Shown: piece after piece, positions 58,384 to 64,000 of the stretch
Layout of the letters: every line of letters starts with the position of its first letter
Position numbering within the stretch: the stretch's first letter is position 1
DNA from: Amycolatopsis benzoatilytica AK 16/65
Lineage (GTDB): Bacteria; Actinomycetota; Actinomycetes; Mycobacteriales; Pseudonocardiaceae
Direction of reading: 5' to 3'
Assembly (NCBI RefSeq): GCF_000383915.1
Contig: NZ_KB912942.1
Coordinates: 814,506-878,505, forward strand
Length of the DNA stretch: 64,000 bases
Notes under the pieces: model-generated
What the model saw: the letters and a program-made list of their open reading frames with translations, nothing else
Told to the model about the DNA's origin: nothing
Database searches by the model: none
Made by a program: the position numbers and the translations under genes

Positions 58384-59693
58384 CGCCGTTCGACCGCCCG
58401 CTCGGGCCGCGCTCGCTGGCCGTGCGTGCCGAAGCGGGCGCTGCGGGCGCTGCGGTGCTGCGCCGGGTGCTGGCCGAGGACGGCGCCAGGTTGCTGCTGC
58501 TGGTCCCCGATCCGCACGCCCGATTCGCCGCGGTGGAGCTGGCCGCGCCGTTCGCCGCCGAGGTCTTGGACCGCGGGTACGGCGTCTGCAGTTACGTCTT
58601 CGCCTGGACCCCGGAGCGCGAGCCATTGCCGGAGACCGAACAGCTGCGGTCCTACCTCGGTGGCTTCGGTGACCTGCGAGTCCGGCTCGACGCGGCGACC
58701 GCGTTCCCGCTCGGCGATCGCACCTGGGCGGTGGTCGGGGACGCCGAGCTGCCGTCCGGCGCACCGGCCGGGCTCGCTCCCCGGACCGTCCTGCGGGAGC
58801 AGCTGGCAACGCTGGAGAAACACGGGCTGGTCCCCTCGATCGGGATCGAGCACGAGGTCGTTTTCCGCACTGCCGAAGGAACTCCGCTCACCGGGCACGG
58901 CGTGGACTACGCCGTCGGCGGCACCGAACGGCTCGCTCCGCTGCTGTCCGACCTGCGCTCGGCGACCGCGGGGCTGGGCGTCGAATCGGCACGCGCGGAG
59001 TGTCATCCGGGCCAGTACGAAGTGGTCCTGCGTCATCGCGACGCGCTCGCTGCCTGCGACGACGCCTTGCTGCTGCGGCTGCTGACCCGCCGGGTGGCCG
59101 CGCGGCACGGGGTGCAGGCCGACTATTCGGCCGCGCCGGAACCGGGCCAGGGCAACTCGGGCCATGTCCATCTGTCGCTGTCCGCTTCGGACGGTCCGGT
59201 CGGGTTTCCGTTCGCGCTGGGCGCTTTCCTGGCCGGGGTCCTGCGCGATGCCCGAGCCTTGTCCGCGGTGTGGGCGCCGACCTGGAACAGCTATGTCCGG
59301 CTGCGCACCGCCCCGTTCTCGCCGCGCGAGCTGCGCTGGGGCCCGGACGATCGCACCTGCGCGGTCCGGCTGTGCGGCACGTCGTCCGCGCCGCGGCTGG
59401 AGTTCCGGTTCGCCGGAGCGGACGCGCAGCCGCATCTCGTCGTCGCCGCGCTGCTCGCCGCGGGCGCCGCCGGGCTTGCCGACGAGCTGACGCCGCCCGC
59501 GGACGGCGTCCCGGTCGGAGAGCTGGCAGCGTCGCCGTGGGAGGCGTTGGCGCTGATAGCCGAGGGGCGCGTGGCGAAATTGCTCGGGGAGGAGGTGGCT
59601 GCGCAACAGGCCGCGTTGCTACGCGAAGAACTCGACGCCGCGCTCGGGTCGGTGACGGATCTGCAGCGCCGCCGGAGCGCGCTGCGGTCCTGA
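58380..59693 (+). CDS. Glutamine-synthetase-like ligase in the siderophore operon
   Basis: A 437-residue protein with glutamine synthetase catalytic-domain signatures in order: [16 protein letters not shown] (ExE-type metal ligands), [38 protein letters not shown] (ATP/glutamate loop), [32 protein letters not shown] and [18 protein letters not shown]. The N-terminal beta-grasp part is weak (about residues 1-100, with [18 protein letters not shown]). It is translationally coupled to DesD (GTGA), so it is part of the pathway. By family it would ligate glutamate or another acid to an amine, for example to the diamine. The substrate is inference. Confidence 0.85.
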   Translation: MTPFDRPLGPRSLAVRAEAGAAGAAVLRRVLAEDGARLLLLVPDPHARFAAVELAAPFAAEVLDRGYGVCSYVFAWTPEREPLPETEQLRSYLGGFGDLRVRLDAATAFPLGDRTWAVVGDAELPSGAPAGLAPRTVLREQLATLEKHGLVPSIGIEHEVVFRTAEGTPLTGHGVDYAVGGTERLAPLLSDLRSATAGLGVESARAECHPGQYEVVLRHRDALAACDDALLLRLLTRRVAARHGVQADYSAAPEPGQGNSGHVHLSLSASDGPVGFPFALGAFLAGVLRDARALSAVWAPTWNSYVRLRTAPFSPRELRWGPDDRTCAVRLCGTSSAPRLEFRFAGADAQPHLVVAALLAAGAAGLADELTPPADGVPVGELAASPWEALALIAEGRVAKLLGEEVAAQQAALLREELDAALGSVTDLQRRRSALRS

Positions 59694-59776
59694 CGGTTGA
59701 ACTGTCGGGGTACGGCCGGCGCCGACACGGCCCGCGAGACTTGCGCGGACCGATGCGGTTGCGCAGGCTCTGGTCG

Positions 59777-61189
59777 GTGAGCGAATACGAGTACGACCTC
59801 ATCGTCATCGGTTCGGGTCCGGGAGGACAGAAAGCCGCCATCGCGGCGGCGAAACTGGGGAAGAAAGTAGCGGTCGTCGACCGGCACGACATGGTCGGCG
59901 GCGTGTGCGTGAACACGGGCACTATCCCGTCGAAGACGCTGCGCGAAGCCGTGCTGTACCTGACCGGCATGAACCAGCGCGAGCTGTACGGCGCGAGCTA
60001 CCGGGTCAAACAGGACATCACTGTCGCCGACCTGATGGCTCGGACGCAGCACGTGATCGGCCGCGAGGTCCAGGTGGTGCGCGCGCAACTGCTGCGCAAC
60101 CACGTCGACCTGATCCGCGGCATCGGTTCGTTCGCCGACCCGCACACCGTCCTGGTCGACGGCAAGCACCGAGGCGACCGGCGCACGATCACCGGCGACT
60201 ACGTGGTGATCGCGACCGGCACCCGCCCGGCGCGCCCGGACCACGTCGACTTCGACGCCGCCCGCGTGCTCGACTCGGACGAGATCCTGGCGCTGGAGTC
60301 GATCCCGTCGTCGCTGGTCGTCGTCGGGGCCGGGGTGATCGGCATCGAGTACGCGTCGATGTTCGCCGCGCTCGGCTCGCGGGTGACGGTGGTCGAACAG
60401 CGCGACCAGATGCTCGACTTCTGCGACCCGGAGATCGTCGAGTCGCTCAAGTTCCAGCTGCGCGACCTCGGCGTCACGTTCCGGTTCGGGGAGAAGGTCG
60501 CGAACGTCGCGGTGTCCGACGACGCCACTGTGACGACGCTGGTCAGCGGCAAGCGGATCCCGGCGGACGCGGTGATGTACTCGGCCGGACGGCAGGGCAT
60601 GACCGGTGAGCTGGGGCTGGAAAACGCCGGCCTGGCCGCGGACCGCCGAGGCCGGCTCGAGGTCGACGAGCACTACCGGACGTCGGTCGAGCACGTGTAC
60701 GCGGTCGGCGACGTGATTGGCTTCCCGGCGCTCGCCGCGACGTCGATGGACCAGGGCAGGCTCGCCGCGTACCACGCGTTCGGCGAGCCGGCGCACGACA
60801 TCGGGGCGCTGCAACCGATCGGGATCTACACGATTCCGGAGATCTCCTACGTCGGCGCGACCGAGGCGCAGCTGACCTCGTCGTCGGTGCCCTACGAGGT
60901 CGGCATCGCGCGGTACCGGGAGCTCGCGCGCGGGCAGATCTCCGGGGACAGCTACGGGATGCTGAAGCTGCTGGTGTCGACCGCCGACCGGAAGCTGCTG
61001 GGCGTCCACGTGTTCGGTACCGGCGCGACCGATCTGGTGCACATCGGCCAGGCCGTGATGGGCTGCGGCGGCACGGTGGATTACCTGGTGGACGCGGTGT
61101 TCAACTACCCGACGTTGTCGGAGGCGTACAAGGTCGCGGCGCTGGACGCGACGAACAAGATCCGGGCGCTCGAGCGGTTCGGCGGCTGA
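59777..61189 (+). CDS. sthA: Soluble pyridine nucleotide transhydrogenase (SthA-type)
   Basis: A 470-residue FAD flavoprotein. The N-terminal signature [20 protein letters not shown] and [20 protein letters not shown] are typical of SthA, which has Val-Cys-Val-Asn-Thr-Gly-Thr instead of the redox-active Cys pair of lipoamide dehydrogenase. The second nucleotide site is [16 protein letters not shown], and the C-terminal [19 protein letters not shown] is family-specific. It interconverts NADPH and NADH. I start at GTG 59777; ATG 59753 would add eight residues. No link to the siderophore operon other than position. Confidence 0.92.
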   Translation: MSEYEYDLIVIGSGPGGQKAAIAAAKLGKKVAVVDRHDMVGGVCVNTGTIPSKTLREAVLYLTGMNQRELYGASYRVKQDITVADLMARTQHVIGREVQVVRAQLLRNHVDLIRGIGSFADPHTVLVDGKHRGDRRTITGDYVVIATGTRPARPDHVDFDAARVLDSDEILALESIPSSLVVVGAGVIGIEYASMFAALGSRVTVVEQRDQMLDFCDPEIVESLKFQLRDLGVTFRFGEKVANVAVSDDATVTTLVSGKRIPADAVMYSAGRQGMTGELGLENAGLAADRRGRLEVDEHYRTSVEHVYAVGDVIGFPALAATSMDQGRLAAYHAFGEPAHDIGALQPIGIYTIPEISYVGATEAQLTSSSVPYEVGIARYRELARGQISGDSYGMLKLLVSTADRKLLGVHVFGTGATDLVHIGQAVMGCGGTVDYLVDAVFNYPTLSEAYKVAALDATNKIRALERFGG

Positions 61190-61224
61190 TCCCGAAAGGT
61201 CCGCCTCGTTCGCTCGAGGGGTGT

Positions 61225-61264
61225 TCGAACATATGTTTGACAGCGGTTTAGAACATGTGTTCGA
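61225..61264 (+). promoter_or_regulatory. Two tandem LexA (SOS) boxes
   Basis: TCGAAC-ATAT-GTTTGA at 61225-61240 and TAGAAC-ATGT-GTTCGA at 61249-61264 both fit the actinobacterial SOS box TCGAAC-N4-GTTCGA (one mismatch each) and lie 24 bases apart. A TTGACA (61237-61242) is in the first box, placing a start near 61273, which is the GTG I choose for the radical SAM gene. LexA repression is therefore likely. Binding is inference. Confidence 0.75.
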
Positions 61265-61272
61265 CTGGTGGG

Positions 61273-63225
61273 GTGCGTTGGGAACAGTTGCGAGCGGGGA
61301 AGGAGGAGACGCTCCCCGGTCTCGGTGCGTTTGGGGAGGTCGTGCGTTCGGTACGGGCTCCCGAGTTCGGCGGCGTCACCTTTCACGAGGTGCGCGCCCG
61401 GTCGGTGCTGAACCGGGTGCCCGAGTCGTCCGCGGTGCCGTTCCGGTGGTCGGTGAACCCTTATCGCGGGTGTTCCCACGCGTGCACCTACTGCCTCGAA
61501 GGCGATACGCCGGTGCTGATGGCGGACGGCCGGGCCAAGCCGATCGCGGACCTGCGCGTCGGCGACCGCATCATGGGCACCCGCGGGCACGGCGTCGCGC
61601 GCCGGCTCGTGCCCACCGAGGTGCTCGCGCACTGGACCACGGTGCGCGAGGCGTACCGCGTCGCGCTGGACGACGGCACGCAGATCATCGCCGGGCCGGA
61701 CCACCGGTTCCTGAGCGCGCGCGGCTGGAAGTACGTCACCGGCAGCAAACTGGGCGCCGCGCAACGCCCGCGACTGGAGGCGGGCACCGAGCTCGTCGGC
61801 GGCGGCCGGTTCGTCCGGACCCCGGACGACACGCTCGGCTACCGGGCCGGCTACCTGTGCGGAATGCTCCGGTCCGGCGGTTTCGCCGCGGAACCGGACG
61901 CGGCCGCGCGAGCCTTGGCCTACCTGCCGGATTTCGGCTCGTCGGTGGGTTTCATGCGCATCCCGCCGGAACCGGACGCGCACTGGTCGCGCGGTTTCCT
62001 GGCCGGTTTGTTCGACCTCGCGGGCGGCTACCGGCGCGGCACGCTGTCCATCGCGCACGACGAGAACGAAGTGGTGGACATGCTGTTCGCCGCGCTGGAC
62101 CGGTTCTCGTTCGGCTACGAGACGGTCGGCCACCGGCAGCACCCCGGCCGCAGGCAGGCCCGGCTCACCGGCGGAACCGCCGAAGTCCTGCGGTTCCTGC
62201 ACCTGGTGGACCCGGCCGTCGAATGGAAGCGTTCGCTGGAGGGCACCGTGATCGGCGGCGTCCGGCGCACTGTCACCAGCGTCCTGTCGCTGGGCCTGGA
62301 ACTGCCGCTGTTCGACATCACCACCGGCACCGGCGATTTCATCGCGGACGGCATGGTGTCGCACAACTGCTTCGCCCGCAACACCCATACGTACCTGGAT
62401 TTCGACGCCGGGCACGATTTCGACAGCCAGGTCGTGGTCAAGATCAACGCGCCAGAAGTCCTTGCCGCCCAAGTGAATCGACCGAGCTGGCAACGGGAAC
62501 CGGTCGCGATGGGCACCAACACGGATCCGTACCAGCGCGTCGAGGGCCGCTACCGGCTGATGCCCGGCATCATCCGGGCGCTGGCGGATTCCGGAACGCC
62601 GCTGTCGATTCTCACCAAAGGCACCATGCTGAGCCGGGACCTTCCGCTGCTGGCGGCGGCGCGCCAGGACGTACCGGTGCATCTGGCAGTATCGCTGGCG
62701 CTGCTGGACGGCGAGCTGCAACGCCGGCTGGAACCCGGCACGCCCAGCCCGCGCGCCAGACTCGACCTAATCCGCAAGGCCGCCGCCGCCGGACTGCCGT
62801 GCTCGGTGATGGTCGCGCCGGTGCTGCCGTACCTGACCGATTCGCCGGACGCGCTGGACCCGCTGTTCGCGCAACTGGCCGAGGCTGGCGCGACCAGAGT
62901 GACTGTGCTGCCGCTGCACCTTCGACCGGGCGCGCGAGAGTGGTTCGCGGCCTGGCTGAAGCGGGAGTACCCGGACCTGGCCCCGCGGTACCGGCGGCTG
63001 TACGCCCGAGGCAGCTACGTCGACCGGGGCTACCGGGAACGGCTGGCCACGGTGGTGGCGCCGCTGCTGCGCCGGCACGGGTTGGATCCGCGGGCTCCCC
63101 GGGCGCACTCGGAGACCCGGGCGCCGGCGGAGGGAGCGGGGGAGAAGGGCGTGGCGCTGCCGGAGCAACGCGACGCGGAAGCGGGACAACGAGCCGGAGA
63201 AGCGGAACAGCTGCGGCTGCTGTGA
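61273..63225 (+). CDS. Rv2578c-family radical SAM protein interrupted by an intein
   Basis: A 650-residue precursor. The radical SAM Fe-S motif is [16 protein letters not shown] with cysteines 67, 71 and 74. Cys 74 is at once the first intein residue, and the sequence resumes after VSHN with [15 protein letters not shown]. After splicing the third Fe-S Cys is the extein Cys, giving the CxxxCxYC of the family. The mature protein (about 358 residues) continues [24 protein letters not shown] text ([19 protein letters not shown]). The family is COG1533-like, often called DNA repair photolyase-like (SplB relatives). GTG 61273 gives a leaderless message from the LexA-controlled promoter. Confidence 0.88.
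   Translation: MRWEQLRAGKEETLPGLGAFGEVVRSVRAPEFGGVTFHEVRARSVLNRVPESSAVPFRWSVNPYRGCSHACTYCLEGDTPVLMADGRAKPIADLRVGDRIMGTRGHGVARRLVPTEVLAHWTTVREAYRVALDDGTQIIAGPDHRFLSARGWKYVTGSKLGAAQRPRLEAGTELVGGGRFVRTPDDTLGYRAGYLCGMLRSGGFAAEPDAAARALAYLPDFGSSVGFMRIPPEPDAHWSRGFLAGLFDLAGGYRRGTLSIAHDENEVVDMLFAALDRFSFGYETVGHRQHPGRRQARLTGGTAEVLRFLHLVDPAVEWKRSLEGTVIGGVRRTVTSVLSLGLELPLFDITTGTGDFIADGMVSHNCFARNTHTYLDFDAGHDFDSQVVVKINAPEVLAAQVNRPSWQREPVAMGTNTDPYQRVEGRYRLMPGIIRALADSGTPLSILTKGTMLSRDLPLLAAARQDVPVHLAVSLALLDGELQRRLEPGTPSPRARLDLIRKAAAAGLPCSVMVAPVLPYLTDSPDALDPLFAQLAEAGATRVTVLPLHLRPGAREWFAAWLKREYPDLAPRYRRLYARGSYVDRGYRERLATVVAPLLRRHGLDPRAPRAHSETRAPAEGAGEKGVALPEQRDAEAGQRAGEAEQLRLL
61492..62367 (+). other. Intein (292 residues) with a degenerate LAGLIDADG endonuclease
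   Basis: Begins [20 protein letters not shown] (Cys1 nucleophile) and ends [20 protein letters not shown], with the extein +1 residue Cys. Block B is [11 protein letters not shown], where the usual Thr is Gly and the His is kept. Two LAGLIDADG-type helices are seen: [11 protein letters not shown] (about 121-131) and [12 protein letters not shown] (about 169-180). The catalytic Asp of each is replaced (Gly in the first, Ala in the second), so splicing is probably intact but homing activity lost. The element is in frame throughout. Confidence 0.9.
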
Positions 63226-63365
63226 CCCGCCCTCTCCGCCGCCCGACCCAAACCTGCCCGCACCCCCCGGCACCGGGTTCGTTAGCCTCTGTACTCGGCG
63301 AAAACCGCGTTCGGCACCGGACGCCCGCCGCACCGAATCTCGTGGACCTAGGGAGAGCAGTCGCA

Positions 63366-64000
63366 GTGCTCCGCACTCATCAAGCCGGCACCCTGCGTGC
63401 CGGGCAGGCCGGTCAGACCGTCACCCTCACCGGATGGGTGGCCCGGCGGCGCGATCACGGCGGAGTCATCTTCATCGACCTCCGGGACGCCAGCGGGGTC
63501 GCGCAGGTCGTCTTCCGCGAGGGCGAGATGGCCGAGCGCGCGCACGCTCTGCGGTCGGAGTTCTGCGTGAAGGTCGTCGGCGAGGTGTCGCGGCGGCCGG
63601 AGGGCAACGCGAACCCGGACATCCCCACCGGCGAGATCGAGGTGCTGGCCACCGAACTGGTCGTGCTGTCCGAGGCCGCTCCGCTGCCGTTCCCGATCGA
63701 CGACCGGGTCGAGGTCGGCGAAGAAGTCCGGCTCAAGTACCGCTACCTCGACCTGCGCCGCAGCGGCCCGGCGGCCGCCATCCGGCTGCGCAGCGAGGTC
63801 AGCCGGGTGGCTCGCGAGGTGCTGCACGCGCAGGACTTCGTCGAGATCGAGACGCCGACGATGACCCGGTCCACCCCGGAAGGCGCCCGCGACTTCCTCG
63901 TCCCGGCCCGCCTCAAGCCGGGCTCCTGGTACGCCCTGCCGCAGTCGCCGCAGCTGTTCAAGCAGCTGCTGATGGTCGGCGGCATGGAGCGCTACTTCCA
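63366..64000 (+). CDS. aspS: Aspartyl-tRNA synthetase, N-terminal part (cut by window edge)
   Basis: The first 211 residues. The N-terminal OB-fold anticodon-binding domain is seen ([60 protein letters not shown]). The start of the class II catalytic domain follows, with [38 protein letters not shown] and the [18 protein letters not shown] motif 2 region. The gene starts at GTG 63366, 140 bases after the radical SAM gene. It charges tRNA-Asp; whether it also uses tRNA-Asn cannot be told from this part. Confidence 0.96.
   Translation, partial: MLRTHQAGTLRAGQAGQTVTLTGWVARRRDHGGVIFIDLRDASGVAQVVFREGEMAERAHALRSEFCVKVVGEVSRRPEGNANPDIPTGEIEVLATELVVLSEAAPLPFPIDDRVEVGEEVRLKYRYLDLRRSGPAAAIRLRSEVSRVAREVLHAQDFVEIETPTMTRSTPEGARDFLVPARLKPGSWYALPQSPQLFKQLLMVGGMERYF

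Noticed and set aside
63226..63365. Riboswitch or T-box before aspS
   Set aside because: Only about 140 bases with no recognisable tRNA-binding or aptamer motif.

Overview
The window is high-GC DNA (GC-rich third codon positions, many GTG starts, stop/start overlaps of the GTGA and ATGA type) from an actinomycete. An actinobacterial LexA-type box pair, mycothiol-type DinB-fold proteins, the coproporphyrin haem branch and an intein-bearing Rv2578c-type radical SAM gene point to Pseudonocardiales. Palindromic intergenic elements of a type I associate with Amycolatopsis make that genus my best guess. The window looks like chromosomal backbone with accessory genes interspersed; I saw no complete insertion sequence, prophage, CRISPR array, tRNA or rRNA.

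Layout: 0-4.3 kb, a guanidino-compound catabolic operon (symporter, agmatinase-type ureohydrolase, start of a ThDP enzyme) facing a PucR regulator. 4.3-8.6 kb, an OmpR/histidine-kinase pair, a Phd/VapC toxin-antitoxin pair with a visible operator, and a Tat-exported PHP-domain protein. 8.9-16.6 kb, a thiolase/FadB beta-oxidation pair, a TPR protein, and an IclR regulator facing an opine-dehydrogenase-like plus hydroxyacyl-CoA-dehydrogenase operon. 16.6-24.7 kb, RNase D, a LuxR-type response regulator with an unusual 5' region, DUF3000, and haem genes hemE, cgoX/hemY and chdC, followed by a class III CoA-transferase.

24.7-27.7 kb is the most interesting region. A DUF692 enzyme (now called MNIO, multinuclear non-haem iron-dependent oxidase) is coupled to a small partner protein and follows two membrane proteins. 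Their cysteines lie almost only in C-terminal Gly/Ser/Cys tails; one tail has Cys exactly every six residues. This looks like a post-translational modification system with membrane-anchored substrates.

28-45.3 kb holds msrB, a transmembrane Ser/Thr kinase, a TVP38-like membrane protein, an LLM flavin oxidoreductase, a PucR regulator facing the proline-degradation genes (P5C dehydrogenase, proline dehydrogenase), thioredoxin, a lipoprotein hydrolase that has lost its nucleophile, an ATP-dependent DNA ligase (with a decayed LigD-polymerase fragment elsewhere in the window), and a six-gene Asp23/AmaP envelope-stress operon. 45.6-53.2 kb holds a ZapE-like ATPase, PAP2 phosphatase, ornithine aminotransferase, PPK2 kinase, an S9 peptidase and an F420/LLM oxidoreductase.

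53.2-59.7 kb starts with a 62-bp tandem repeat, a large nested hairpin and an iron-box-like site. An NRPS-independent siderophore operon follows, with desA-, desB- and desD-like genes. It lacks the usual acyltransferase desC and ends in a glutamine-synthetase-like ligase. 59.7-64 kb holds a soluble transhydrogenase, a radical SAM protein interrupted by an intein at its third Fe-S cysteine and preceded by two LexA boxes, and the start of aspS.

All assignments come from reading the sequence and recalled family features; no database search was run.
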